From Lachnospiraceae bacterium (GTDB taxonomy: Bacteria; Bacillota; Clostridia; Lachnospirales; Lachnospiraceae): a DNA stretch of 33,767 nucleotides. Of this stretch, positions 14,937 through 23,473 are shown piece by piece. The stretch covers positions 1 through 33,767 of the forward strand of contig JAQYOA010000099.1 of assembly GCA_028727605.1 (NCBI GenBank), written 5' to 3'. A model generated the notes under the pieces. It was given only the letters and a program-made list of their open reading frames with translations, was not told the origin of the DNA and made no database searches. Within the stretch, counting starts at the first letter, position 1, and every line of letters starts with the position of its first letter. The translations under genes were made by a program, and so were the position numbers.

Positions 14937-16787
14937 TTAATCCATCAGGTCACTCCGGAGTGCAAAGTACAGTCCGAAATCCTGGTCATTTGCATAGGGA
15001 TCATAGAAGCCGGCACGCTGATGATTGACCGTATACGGGAAGACGTAGGCGCAGGAGGCGGTTCCGTCCGGGAAGAACAGAGGCAGCACGCCCCGGAAGG
15101 AGTCCTCGGCTTTTTTGCGGTAAGCTTCGTCTTTTGTGATTTCATAATACAGCAGATAGACGTTTCCGTTCAGTGCGCTCCAGTAATGCGGGAAGGTATC
15201 ACCAAACATCCGCCGTTTGCCGAACCAGTAACCGTCCCAGTGGCGGATCGCTACTTCATTCAGATGATAATCCGGCTGGATACCGGTAAACTGTTCCAGA
15301 ACATGCAGCTGCCGTTTGCCGCCCTCCAGATATTTTTCCTCATGGGTGAGCAGATATGCCTGAAAGAGCACATCTGCAGCCGGGGCTACAATACTCTGTT
15401 CATAATTCACCTCATGGGGCGGATAATGGACGTCAGCGGAAAGAATCGTATCTGCGTGACGGACACAGTTCCGGATCAGAATTTCCTGTTCGGATTTCAT
15501 TCCGGCATGGCAGAGCGCATCGGAAAGCCTGCGAAGAGGCAGCTCGATGGGATAAAAATGTTCTCCGCCCTGCTGGTAGTAACACTGCAGAATGGAAAAC
15601 GCGGTTGCCAGGTGTTCCGGATTACCGTCCAGCCAATAGCATTCAGTGAAAAACTCACAGTACCACGGGAAGTTGTACAGCCGTTTAAAACGGTTGTCCA
15701 GACCAAAATCGTTGCAGACTTCACCGGTCTTTTGGATGATCAGTTCCCGTTTGACAAACGCGATATAGCGCTGCAGACTTTCGGTGAGATCCTCGTGGCA
15801 GCGTCCGTTTTTCTTTTCCTTCTGAAGATATTTGACCATCAGAAGGCCCATGCCTGCCCGTTCCCGTCCGGCATTAAAATCATTTTCCGCATCATAAAAC
15901 CGGTGGTTCTCTTCTGTGTCATAGATCAGGTACGCACCGGAAAGACCGTCCTCATCCGGGGATGCCTGCTGATTCTGTGCAATAAACTGACAGCGCTTTT
16001 GCGCCAGAGTCTGCAGCGGCTCCTGAACAAAGATCCGGCACCAGGTATGCAGGCCGTCAACATCGATGGGAATGAGTTGTTCGCCCAAAGCCGTCGGGGT
16101 AAATTCATAGACAAAGTCATCTCCGGAATCAGAAATGGGAGAGAGAAGCTGTCCGTTGGCTTTTACACAGCCGGCTTTTTTGGAGGGACGGATCCGGATT
16201 CGCACTGTTTCTCCCAAAAACAGAACATATCGGTCGGCTCGAACCTCCGCATATCGGTCGAAAGTCCTAAGCTTTTCCAGAAAATCTTCTTTTCCATTGT
16301 GAGGGAAAATCACCCAGGACAGTTTCTTTTGTTCTCCGGGCAGTAAGACCATGGGAGAAGGATGAAGAAGAAAACATCCCCGGTCATTGCTCATCTGCTT
16401 GAGATTCCGTTCGATGCTGTAAGCGGCAAGACTTCCCTCTGTCAGAACCATACCAAGGTGAGGTGCTTCCCCGCCCATGCGAAGGGCGCAGATATAGCTT
16501 ACATCACCGCCGCAGAAGATATGAGCATTGCAGCGGCTGGAAATACAGACATCGCTGCTTTCGTAAGTGTCCGGCAGAGGAAAACGGATCCGGATACTGT
16601 CTGTGTGGGTGTAGATGGGTTTTTCGCCGGTGTTGGCAAATGTAACATTCGTCCGGTAGAGATCTCCTTCCTGGTGATGCTCCACGTGGCAGGTCATCCC
16701 GTCGGGGTGGGTGATTTCCCCGTAAGTGAAATCTTCCCGAAGCCAGTTCATCCGGCAGGGATCATTGGAAAACACGATCTGATTCAA
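14937..16787 (-). CDS. Six-hairpin (alpha/alpha-toroid) glycosidase-like protein, family unassigned
   Basis: The product is 616 residues if it starts at the TTG at 16785-16787. That codon is preceded on the minus strand by AAAGGAGG with 6-base spacing. The longer frame from 16883 is ruled out because it would include a strong promoter. Residues about 15-250 look like a beta-sandwich domain (HPDGMTCHVEHHQEGDLYR, NVTFANTGEKPIYTHTDSIR). The C-terminal half is helical with regularly spaced aromatic and acidic motifs (NFPWYCEFFTECYWLDGNPE, EVNYEQSIVAPAADVLFQAY, FPHYWSALNGNVYLLYY), as in six-hairpin glycosidases and uronyl hydrolases. No signal peptide is visible, so it is probably cytoplasmic. I cannot name the family or substrate. 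It lies upstream of the helicase/GH31-N fusion gene on the same strand. Confidence 0.72.
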   Translation of the reverse strand: MNQIVFSNDPCRMNWLREDFTYGEITHPDGMTCHVEHHQEGDLYRTNVTFANTGEKPIYTHTDSIRIRFPLPDTYESSDVCISSRCNAHIFCGGDVSYICALRMGGEAPHLGMVLTEGSLAAYSIERNLKQMSNDRGCFLLHPSPMVLLPGEQKKLSWVIFPHNGKEDFLEKLRTFDRYAEVRADRYVLFLGETVRIRIRPSKKAGCVKANGQLLSPISDSGDDFVYEFTPTALGEQLIPIDVDGLHTWCRIFVQEPLQTLAQKRCQFIAQNQQASPDEDGLSGAYLIYDTEENHRFYDAENDFNAGRERAGMGLLMVKYLQKEKKNGRCHEDLTESLQRYIAFVKRELIIQKTGEVCNDFGLDNRFKRLYNFPWYCEFFTECYWLDGNPEHLATAFSILQCYYQQGGEHFYPIELPLRRLSDALCHAGMKSEQEILIRNCVRHADTILSADVHYPPHEVNYEQSIVAPAADVLFQAYLLTHEEKYLEGGKRQLHVLEQFTGIQPDYHLNEVAIRHWDGYWFGKRRMFGDTFPHYWSALNGNVYLLYYEITKDEAYRKKAEDSFRGVLPLFFPDGTASCAYVFPYTVNHQRAGFYDPYANDQDFGLYFALRSDLMD

Positions 16788-16844
16788 TGAAAACCTCCTT
16801 TTTGCAGCGGAAAAAGTGTTCCCTGCAGCAGTTATACTGGTTTT

Positions 16845-16873
16845 ATCATATCCTTTTTTGTGCTGTATGTCAA
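16845..16873 (-). promoter_or_regulatory. Promoter of the glycosidase-like gene
   Basis: On the minus strand a perfect TTGACA (16868-16873), a 17-base spacer and TATGAT (16845-16850) give a strong promoter. Transcription would start near 16838, which makes the TTG at 16787 the first plausible start codon. Confidence 0.85.
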
Positions 16874-16921
16874 AGAAAAACACGAACAGGAAAGATACGG
16901 CGGGTTACGTTACGGCACATC

Positions 16922-16951
16922 TTGACGGCCGGCGGCCGCTGAGGGTATACT
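16922..16951 (+). promoter_or_regulatory. Promoter of the rfbA-rfbD operon
   Basis: TTGACG (16922-16927), an 18-base spacer and TATACT (16946-16951) lie 45 bases before the rfbA start. The spacer is unusually GC-rich and contains GCGGCCGC (16932-16939), a palindrome that may affect promoter strength or bind a protein. Confidence 0.75.
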
Positions 16952-16995
16952 AGTAAAAGAATAATTAGAAAATAAGAGGCAAAGGAGAGTGTTTT

Positions 16996-17886
16996 ATGAA
17001 AGGTATTGTACTGGCCGGAGGTTCCGGCACCCGGCTCTATCCTCTGACAATGGTGACATCTAAGCAGCTGCTTCCGATTTATGATAAGCCAATGATTTAT
17101 TATCCCCTGTCGGTTTTGATGAATGCCGGCATCCGGGATATCCTGATTATCTCCACACCGCAGGATACGCCGCGCTTTGAAGCGCTTCTCGGTGACGGCC
17201 ATCAGTTTGGAGTACAGCTGTCCTATCAGGTGCAGCCAAGTCCCGACGGACTGGCACAGGCATTTCTGATCGGAGAGGAATTCATCGGTGACGATTCGGT
17301 AGCCATGGTGCTTGGAGACAACATTTTCTTCGGACACGGATTTAAGAAACGTCTCAAAGCTGCTGTGGAGAATGCACAGACCGGAAAGGGAGCGACTGTT
17401 TTCGGCTATTATGTGGATGATCCGGAGCGGTTTGGTATTGTGGAGTTCGATCAGGAAGGCAAGGCGATTTCCATCGAGGAGAAACCGGCAAAGCCAAAGT
17501 CAAATTACTGTGTGACCGGTCTGTATTTTTACGACAACAAAGTGGTGGAATATGCGAAAAATCTGAAGCCGTCTCCCAGGGGAGAACTGGAAATCACGGA
17601 TCTGAACCGGATTTATCTGGAGCAGGGCGCGCTGAATGTGGAGCTGCTCGGACAGGGATTCACCTGGCTGGACACCGGAACACATGAGAGCCTTGTGGAG
17701 GCAACCAATTTTGTAAAAACCATCGAGACGCATCAGCACCGTAAAATTGCGTGTCTGGAAGAAATCGGTTATCTGAACGGATGGATCGGCAGAGAACAGC
17801 TTATGCGGGATATTGAACCGCTGCGGAAAAATCAGTACGGACAGTATCTGATGGATGTGCTGGACGGAAAATATATTGATCGATAG
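16996..17886 (+). CDS. rfbA: Glucose-1-phosphate thymidylyltransferase
   Basis: The 296-residue enzyme joins glucose 1-phosphate and dTTP to make dTDP-glucose, the first step of dTDP-L-rhamnose synthesis. The nucleotidyltransferase signature GGSGTRLYP (8-16) is present, with the lysine of [11 protein letters not shown] and the metal-binding GDN (107-109). Length matches the short RmlA class. The ATG at 16996 follows AAAGGAG (16981-16987). rfbD follows after 23 bases. The middle pathway genes (rfbB dehydratase and rfbC epimerase) are not in this window, so they must be elsewhere if the pathway is complete. The product would feed rhamnose-containing cell-wall polysaccharides. Confidence 0.97.
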   Translation: MKGIVLAGGSGTRLYPLTMVTSKQLLPIYDKPMIYYPLSVLMNAGIRDILIISTPQDTPRFEALLGDGHQFGVQLSYQVQPSPDGLAQAFLIGEEFIGDDSVAMVLGDNIFFGHGFKKRLKAAVENAQTGKGATVFGYYVDDPERFGIVEFDQEGKAISIEEKPAKPKSNYCVTGLYFYDNKVVEYAKNLKPSPRGELEITDLNRIYLEQGALNVELLGQGFTWLDTGTHESLVEATNFVKTIETHQHRKIACLEEIGYLNGWIGREQLMRDIEPLRKNQYGQYLMDVLDGKYIDR

Positions 17887-17909
17887 GACCTGACATAAAG
17901 GAGAAGAAA

Positions 17910-18779
17910 ATGAAAGTATTGGTAACCGGCGTAAAAGGTCAGCTTGGCCATGACGTCATGAATGAACTGGCAAAACGCGGCTATGAGGGAATTGGTGTGG
18001 ATATCGATGAGATGGACATCACAGATGCGGCCAGTGTGGAAAAAGTGTTGAAAGAAACTACACCGGATGCGGTGATACACTGTGCTGCCTGGACAGCGGT
18101 GGATCTGGCCGAGGATGAGGACAAGATTGAAAAAGTGCGTCTGGTGAATGCCGTCGGCACAGAAAACATCGCAAAGGTATGCCATGAGCTGGACTGTAAA
18201 ATGCTGTATCTGTCTACAGATTACGTGTTTGACGGGCAGGGGACAAGACCCTGGGAACCCGATGACGAGCGCCATCCGCTGAATGTATACGGACAGACAA
18301 AATATGAGGGCGAGCTTGCGGTGGAAAAATGGGTGAAAAAATTCTTTATCGTCCGCATTGCCTGGGTATTTGGAGTGAACGGCAAGAATTTTATCCGGAC
18401 AATGCTGAATCTCGGAAAAACCAGAGATCACCTCACAGTGGTGAATGACCAGATTGGCAGTCCGACTTATACCTATGATCTGTCCCGTCTTCTGGTAGAC
18501 ATGATTGAGACGGAAAAATACGGACGTTATCATGCTACCAATGAAGGACTCTGTTCCTGGTATGAATTTGCCTGCGAGATTTTCCGCCAGGCAGCCAAGC
18601 TTGACCCGGTCTACAGCAAAGTCACTGTAAGCCCGGTGAGCAGCGAGGAGTATCCGGCAAAGGCAAAGCGTCCATCCAACAGCCGTATGAGCAAGGAGAA
18701 ACTGACAGAAAACGGTTTTGCACTGCTTCCGTCCTGGCAGGATGCCCTTTCCCGTTATCTGCGGGAAATTGAGATCTGA
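17910..18779 (+). CDS. rfbD: dTDP-4-dehydrorhamnose reductase
   Basis: The 289-residue short-chain dehydrogenase carries out the last step of dTDP-L-rhamnose synthesis. The Rossmann motif GVKGQLG (7-13), the STDYVFDG segment (102-109) and the catalytic Y127-x-x-x-K131 in YGQTK are all intact. The C-terminal substrate region contains RPSNSRMSKEKL, as expected for RmlD. The ATG at 17910 follows AAGGAGAAG (about 17897-17905). The gene lies directly after rfbA and ends at a strong terminator, so the pair forms a two-gene operon. Confidence 0.96.
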   Translation: MKVLVTGVKGQLGHDVMNELAKRGYEGIGVDIDEMDITDAASVEKVLKETTPDAVIHCAAWTAVDLAEDEDKIEKVRLVNAVGTENIAKVCHELDCKMLYLSTDYVFDGQGTRPWEPDDERHPLNVYGQTKYEGELAVEKWVKKFFIVRIAWVFGVNGKNFIRTMLNLGKTRDHLTVVNDQIGSPTYTYDLSRLLVDMIETEKYGRYHATNEGLCSWYEFACEIFRQAAKLDPVYSKVTVSPVSSEEYPAKAKRPSNSRMSKEKLTENGFALLPSWQDALSRYLREIEI

Positions 18780-18805
18780 ATTGAAGTTGAACTCTTTCAT
18801 TTTTG

Positions 18806-18858
18806 AAAAGTCAGCCGGCTTTTATCCGGGAAGGATAGGGCCGGCTGACTTTTATTTT
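18806..18858 (+). terminator. Terminator of the rfbA-rfbD operon
   Basis: AAAAGTCAGCCGGC (18806-18819) pairs exactly with GCCGGCTGACTTTT (18840-18853), with an inner TATCC/GGATA stem. TTTTATTTT follows. Confidence 0.92.
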
Positions 18859-18866
18859 CTGTATAG

Positions 18867-18895
18867 TTTACTTTTTGCCGTTTTTCGTGTATGAT
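18867..18895 (+). promoter_or_regulatory. Promoter of the AEC permease gene
   Basis: TTTACT (18867-18872), a 17-base spacer and TATGAT (18890-18895) form a good promoter. The -10 overlaps the ATG at 18891, which rules out that codon as the start of the downstream protein. Confidence 0.75.
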
Positions 18896-18947
18896 GGAAA
18901 ATGGTTATCAACCGGTTATTGAAAAAGAACGAAGAAAGAGGAAGAAT

Positions 18948-19868
18948 ATGAGTACAGGAGTTGTCCTGCAGCAGATGCTGGTGATTTTTCTGCTGATTCT
19001 GACAGGATTTATCATATATAAGAAAGGGATTGTAAGCTACGATACTTCACGGCAGATCTCTGCTTTGATTACCAATGTATGTAATCCTGCCCTGATGATT
19101 GCCAGTGTCTTCAGCGATGAAATGACAGCTACCAGGGGAGATGTTCTTGCAACGGCATTGATTGCGCTGGTTGTTTATCTGATTATGATTGCAGCAGGCT
19201 TTGCGGTTCCGCTGATTCTTCGGGTGAAACGCGATGAGCGCAAATATTTTAACCTGATGATGGTTTATGGAAATACCGGCTTTATCGGTATTCCGGTAGT
19301 TACGGCTCTTTTGGGAGAAGGCGCTGTGATCTACGTTACTGTGTTTAACTTTTTCTATAATATTTTTATTTATACACACGGAATTTTCGTCCTCAATCTG
19401 GGGGCGGAAAACGGAAATCGCTTCAGCTTTAAAAAGCTGATTAACATCGGTACGATCAGCAGCGTGCTGGCGGTGATTCTCTTCTGGTTTGAGATTCCGC
19501 TTCCGGTAAGTGTCATTGAGACTACGTCCTACATTGGAAAATGTACGACTTTCCTTTCCATGATCGTTCTTGGCGTATCTGTGGCGAGAACAAATATTGG
19601 AAGAATTTTCGGCAACATCAGGCTCTATCTGTTTACCATGATCCGTCTGATCGCTTTTCCGATCCTGGTCACGCTGGTATTGAAACCCTTTGTTGCAAAT
19701 CCGACGATTCTGGCAGTGACCTTGCTTCTGACATCCATGCCGGTAGGAAATATGCCGCTGATGCTTGCCCAGGAACAGGGTGAGGAGGCGGAGACGCTTT
19801 CGAACGGCATTATTCTGACGACACTGCTTTCACTGATCACAATTACAATTACAACACGCTTCCTGTAA
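18948..19868 (+). CDS. AEC-family (auxin efflux carrier-like) permease
   Basis: The 306-residue integral membrane protein has about ten hydrophobic segments, arranged as two inverted halves separated near residue 160. It matches the AEC/PIN-related family by its N-terminus (QQMLVIFLLILTGFIIYKKG), the NVCNPALM segment in the first half, YGNTGFIGIPVVTALLGE mid-protein and the C-terminal TSMPVGNMPLMLA. Family members export small organic acids such as malate; the substrate here is unknown. The ATG at 18948 follows AGAGGAAG; the earlier ATG at 18891 lies in the promoter. The gene is 25 bases upstream of prmA with no terminator between, so some read-through into prmA is likely. Confidence 0.88.
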   Translation: MSTGVVLQQMLVIFLLILTGFIIYKKGIVSYDTSRQISALITNVCNPALMIASVFSDEMTATRGDVLATALIALVVYLIMIAAGFAVPLILRVKRDERKYFNLMMVYGNTGFIGIPVVTALLGEGAVIYVTVFNFFYNIFIYTHGIFVLNLGAENGNRFSFKKLINIGTISSVLAVILFWFEIPLPVSVIETTSYIGKCTTFLSMIVLGVSVARTNIGRIFGNIRLYLFTMIRLIAFPILVTLVLKPFVANPTILAVTLLLTSMPVGNMPLMLAQEQGEEAETLSNGIILTTLLSLITITITTRFL

Positions 19869-19893
19869 AACGGATGAAATGGAGGAACATAAA

Positions 19894-20859
19894 ATGAAGT
19901 GGAATAAATTCACATTGAAAACAAAAGCGGATGTGGAGGATATCGTAATTTCCACGCTGGCGGATGTAGGGATCCAGGGCGTAGAGATCGAGGATAAACA
20001 GCCGCTGACGGAATACGACAAACAACAGATGTTTGTGGATATTCTTCCGGATATGCCGGATGATGACGGGATCGCTTATCTCAATTTTTATCTGGATGTG
20101 GACGATGACAAGGAAAGCATGCTTGCAAAGGTGCATGAGGCGCTGGCCGAGATGCAGGAATTTCTGGATCTTGGAGAATGCACGATTACAGAGTCCCAGA
20201 CAGAGGATAAAGACTGGATCAACAACTGGAAAACTTATTTCAAACAGTTCTATGTGGATGATATCCTGATTATCCCTTCCTGGGAGGAGGTAAAACCCGA
20301 AGATCAGGGAAAGATGATTATTCACATCGATCCGGGCACGGCTTTTGGTACCGGAATGCATGAAACGACACAGCTTTGCATCCGTCAGCTGAAAAAATAT
20401 GTGACGCCGCAGACAGAGCTTCTGGATGTGGGAACCGGAAGCGGCATTCTTTCCATTATTGCCCTGAAGCTGGGAGCACGTCACGCACTTGGTACCGATC
20501 TTGATCCTTGTGCAGTTCCGGCTGTGGAGGAAAACAAAGAGGCAAATGAAATTCCTGCCGATGATTTTGAACTGATCATTGGAAATATTATTGACGACAA
20601 AATGGTTCAGGATGCGGCCGGATATGAGAAATATGATATTGTAACAGCAAACATTCTGGCAGATGTGCTGGTACTTCTTACACCGGTGATCGTAAATCAG
20701 ATGAAGCCGGGCGGCCTGTACATTACCTCGGGAATCCTGGATGTAAAAGAGGAGGTTGTCACAAAGGCTGTCAAGGATGCAGGGCTTATTGTAGTGGAAG
20801 TCAATCATCAGGGAGAATGGGTATCGGTAACGGCGAAAAAGCCGGAGAAAAGAGATTGA
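19894..20859 (+). CDS. prmA: Ribosomal protein L11 methyltransferase
   Basis: The 321-residue enzyme methylates ribosomal protein L11 using S-adenosylmethionine. The N-terminal L11-recognition domain (about 1-120) is followed by the SAM-binding domain. PrmA-type motifs are GTAFGTGMHETT (148-159), LLDVGTGSG (176-184) and ANILADVL. The start at 19894 is chosen because GGAGG (19881-19885) lies 8 bases upstream; an ATG at 19879 would overlap that site. The rsmE gene follows after 3 bases, the common Firmicutes order, which suggests translational coupling. Confidence 0.94.
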   Translation: MKWNKFTLKTKADVEDIVISTLADVGIQGVEIEDKQPLTEYDKQQMFVDILPDMPDDDGIAYLNFYLDVDDDKESMLAKVHEALAEMQEFLDLGECTITESQTEDKDWINNWKTYFKQFYVDDILIIPSWEEVKPEDQGKMIIHIDPGTAFGTGMHETTQLCIRQLKKYVTPQTELLDVGTGSGILSIIALKLGARHALGTDLDPCAVPAVEENKEANEIPADDFELIIGNIIDDKMVQDAAGYEKYDIVTANILADVLVLLTPVIVNQMKPGGLYITSGILDVKEEVVTKAVKDAGLIVVEVNHQGEWVSVTAKKPEKRD

Positions 20860-20862
20860 TTT

Positions 20863-21624
20863 ATGTACCGTTTTTTTGTTGAGGAAAATCAAATCCGGGA
20901 TGAAAAAGTGCATATCCAGGGAGAAGATGTCAATCACATCAAAAATGTACTGCGGATGCACCCGGGAGAAAAAATTCTGGTGAGTGCCGGCGGGACAGAG
21001 GAATATCACTGTACCGTGGAGGCTTATGCGGACGGGGAAGTGATCGCTGCTGTCGATGAAGTGACTGCAGCACAGAAGGAACTTCCCTCCAGAATCTGTC
21101 TGTTTCAGGGATTGCCAAAAAGTGACAAGATGGAGCTGATCGTGCAGAAAGCGGTAGAGCTTGGCGCAGCCCAGATTGTTCCGGTGGAAATGGAGCGCTG
21201 TGTGGTAAAGCTGGATGCAAAAAAAGCCGCCAACCGGGTGGAGAGATGGCAGGCGATTGCGCAGAGCGCGGCAAAACAGTCCAAACGGATGATCATTCCC
21301 AAAGTTCATCCGGTAGTCACATACCAGGAAGCCCTTGCGATGGCAGAAGAAATGGAAGTTGGGCTGATTCCTTATGAACATGCACAGGGAATGGAGCATA
21401 CCAGGGAAGTTCTGGAGGCAATCCGTCCCGGGGCGTCCATTGGAATTTTTATCGGGCCGGAAGGCGGTATTTCCGAAGAGGAAATCCGGCAGGCCATGGA
21501 AAGATGCGTGGAACCTGTGACTCTTGGAGGCAGGATCCTGCGCACGGAAACAGCCGGCATGACAGTGCTTGCTGTTTTGATGTATCTTCTGGAAGGAAAA
21601 ACCGGCCAGGAAAGAAAGGAATAA
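20863..21624 (+). CDS. rsmE: 16S rRNA m3U1498 methyltransferase
   Basis: The 253-residue SPOUT methyltransferase modifies U1498 in helix 44 of 16S rRNA. The small N-terminal PUA-like domain contains NHIKNVLRMHPGE. The knotted C-terminal domain contains IFIGPEGGISEEEI and LGGRILRTETA, which form the SAM-binding knot. QGLPKSDKMELIVQKAVELG is also typical. The start is 3 bases after the prmA stop, and its ribosome binding site (GGAG at about 20843-20848) lies within the end of prmA. The cysteine desulfurase gene follows after 8 bases. Confidence 0.95.
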   Translation: MYRFFVEENQIRDEKVHIQGEDVNHIKNVLRMHPGEKILVSAGGTEEYHCTVEAYADGEVIAAVDEVTAAQKELPSRICLFQGLPKSDKMELIVQKAVELGAAQIVPVEMERCVVKLDAKKAANRVERWQAIAQSAAKQSKRMIIPKVHPVVTYQEALAMAEEMEVGLIPYEHAQGMEHTREVLEAIRPGASIGIFIGPEGGISEEEIRQAMERCVEPVTLGGRILRTETAGMTVLAVLMYLLEGKTGQERKE

Positions 21625-21632
21625 CAGTAATT

Positions 21633-22787
21633 ATGGAAGCGTATCTCGATAATTCTGCCACCACCGCTGTCTATGAGGAGACGGCGGATCTGATCCGTTA
21701 TCTGATGGTGACAGATTACGGAAATCCCTCCGCCATGCATCGCAAAGGTGTGGAAGCGGAACAATATGTAAGAGAAGCGAAAGAAACTCTGGCAAAAATC
21801 CTGAAAGTACAGGAAAAAGAGATCTATTTTACCTCAGGCGGTACGGAATCCGATAACTGGGCACTTGTGGGCACTGCATTGGCAAACCGTCGGATGGGAA
21901 ACCATATCATTACAACTGCAATTGAACACCCGGCAGTATCGGCACCGGTGCAGTTTCTGGAAGAGGAAGGGTTTTCGGTAACCCGCCTTTCGGTGAACAG
22001 TCAGGGCCTTATCGACCTGGAAGAACTGCGGGAAGCGATCCGCCCGGATACCATTCTTGTGTCGGTGATGTATGTCAACAATGAGATTGGTACAGTGGAA
22101 CCGGTTGAGGAGATCGCAAAAATAATCAAAGAAAAAAATCCGAAAACATATTTTCATGTGGATGCGATTCAGGCTTTTGGAAAATACAGGATTTATCCGA
22201 AACGACAGGGAATTGATCTTTTGTCTGTAAGCGGTCACAAGATTCACGGACCGAAAGGAAGCGGTTTTCTGTATGTCGACAGCAAAGTTAAGATCCGCCC
22301 CATGATCCTGGGAGGCGGACAGCAAAACGGAATGCGTTCGGGAACAGACAATGTTCCGGGACTGGCCGGACTTGCAAAGTCGGCCGCGATGGTTTATGAA
22401 CATCTGGATGAGTCTGTGGAGCGGATGCGGGAATGCAAACGGCATCTCACGGAAGGGCTGAAAGCAATGGATCGTGTCGTAGTCCATGGAATGGAGACGG
22501 AGCTTGGAGCACCTCAGATTGTAAATGCCTCTTTTCTGGGAGTGCGGAGCGAAGTGCTGCTGCACACACTGGAAGAGAGAGGCATCTATGTGTCCGCCGG
22601 AAGCGCCTGCTCGTCACATAAGCGGGCCGGAAGTCCGACACTGACTGCAATTCATGCTTCGAAGGCGGAAATGGAGTCTGCCGTCCGCTTTAGTTTCAGC
22701 GAGCTGACCACACTGGAAGAAATAGATTATACCCTGGAAGTCCTCGGAGAGGTACTGCCTCTTCTGCGGAGATTTACCAGAAAGTGA
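21633..22787 (+). CDS. Cysteine desulfurase (NifS/IscS-like)
   Basis: The 384-residue PLP enzyme takes sulfur from cysteine and passes it on as a persulfide. Visible motifs are TSGGTESDN (67-75), HVDAIQAFGK (175-184), the PLP lysine K203 in SVSGHKIHGPKG and the persulfide Cys326 in SAGSACSSHKRAGSP. The start at 21633 gives the family-typical MEAYLDNSATT; the frame from 21504 overlaps rsmE by over 100 bases and is not supported. Because thiI lies two genes downstream, this desulfurase probably supplies sulfur for 4-thiouridine in tRNA, like the NifZ-ThiI pair of Bacillus. That partnership is an inference from position. Confidence 0.94.
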   Translation: MEAYLDNSATTAVYEETADLIRYLMVTDYGNPSAMHRKGVEAEQYVREAKETLAKILKVQEKEIYFTSGGTESDNWALVGTALANRRMGNHIITTAIEHPAVSAPVQFLEEEGFSVTRLSVNSQGLIDLEELREAIRPDTILVSVMYVNNEIGTVEPVEEIAKIIKEKNPKTYFHVDAIQAFGKYRIYPKRQGIDLLSVSGHKIHGPKGSGFLYVDSKVKIRPMILGGGQQNGMRSGTDNVPGLAGLAKSAAMVYEHLDESVERMRECKRHLTEGLKAMDRVVVHGMETELGAPQIVNASFLGVRSEVLLHTLEERGIYVSAGSACSSHKRAGSPTLTAIHASKAEMESAVRFSFSELTTLEEIDYTLEVLGEVLPLLRRFTRK

Positions 22788-22806
22788 CAGAAGAAAGGAA
22801 AGAATC

Positions 22807-23469
22807 ATGATTATTACACAGCCAAGTATTGAGATAATGAGTACGGAAACGTATGAGGAAATGCTGCATCGGATCGAGAAGATCGGAAGAGTCTGCTATA
22901 AGAGTGAAGATAAGATCGAAGAGGGTTCAGCGGAAAAATTTCTTGCGGGTATTATAAAGCGGGGTCATGAGTCTGTGATTGAGCACGGTGTGATTACCGT
23001 AAAGGTAACCTGTGACCGGGGAGTTACTCATGAAATTGTGCGTCACAGAATTGCCAGCTACAGCCAGGAAAGCACCCGTTATTGTAATTACTCCAACGAG
23101 AAATTCGGAAATCAGATTACCTGCATTGACATTGCCACCGGTTTTTCCTATGATCTTGACAATGAAAATGACAGAAAAAAATATGAGGTATGGCAGAGCG
23201 CCATGGAGGCAGCGGAACAGTATTACTTCCGTCTTCTGGAACTGGGAGCAAAGCCGGAAGAGGCGAGAAGCATTCTGCCGAATTCACTGAAAACAGAGCT
23301 GGTTATGACGATGAATCTTCGGGAGTGGCGGCATTTTATTCGGCTGCGTTCCAGCCGTCGTGCACATCCTCAGATGCGTCAGGTGGCTGAGATGATTCTG
23401 GAAAAGTTTGCAGCGGAGTATCCGGTTTTCTTTGGAGATCTTGCAAAGGAAGAAGAACAGAAAGGGTGA
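22807..23469 (+). CDS. thyX: Flavin-dependent thymidylate synthase
   Basis: The 220-residue enzyme makes dTMP from dUMP using FAD, NADPH and methylenetetrahydrofolate. The defining ThyX motif RHR-x7-S is intact at residues 79-89 (RHRIASYSQES), followed by TRYCNYS. The C-terminal LRSSRRAHPQMRQVA segment is also typical. The ATG at 22807 is preceded by GAAAGGAAAG. The gene sits between the cysteine desulfurase and thiI, with 19 and 4 bases of spacing, so it is probably part of the same transcript although its role is in nucleotide rather than tRNA metabolism. Confidence 0.96.
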   Translation: MIITQPSIEIMSTETYEEMLHRIEKIGRVCYKSEDKIEEGSAEKFLAGIIKRGHESVIEHGVITVKVTCDRGVTHEIVRHRIASYSQESTRYCNYSNEKFGNQITCIDIATGFSYDLDNENDRKKYEVWQSAMEAAEQYYFRLLELGAKPEEARSILPNSLKTELVMTMNLREWRHFIRLRSSRRAHPQMRQVAEMILEKFAAEYPVFFGDLAKEEEQKG

Positions 23470-23473
23470 GGGA

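Noticed and set aside
14877-16346. 489-residue plus-strand frame
   Set aside because: It is antisense to the glycosidase-like gene, which has a strong promoter and ribosome binding site on the minus strand; the first codons overlap a terminator hairpin.
16788-16883. N-terminal 32-residue extension of the glycosidase-like protein
   Set aside because: The segment contains a near-consensus minus-strand promoter (16845-16873), and the ribosome binding site sits just before the TTG at 16787.
18891-18947. N-terminal 19-residue extension of the AEC permease
   Set aside because: The upstream ATG overlaps the -10 element; the ATG at 18948 has a ribosome binding site and gives the normal membrane N-terminus.
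19849-21399. 516-residue minus-strand frame
   Set aside because: It covers prmA and rsmE in reverse; both of those have complete family motifs and ribosome binding sites.
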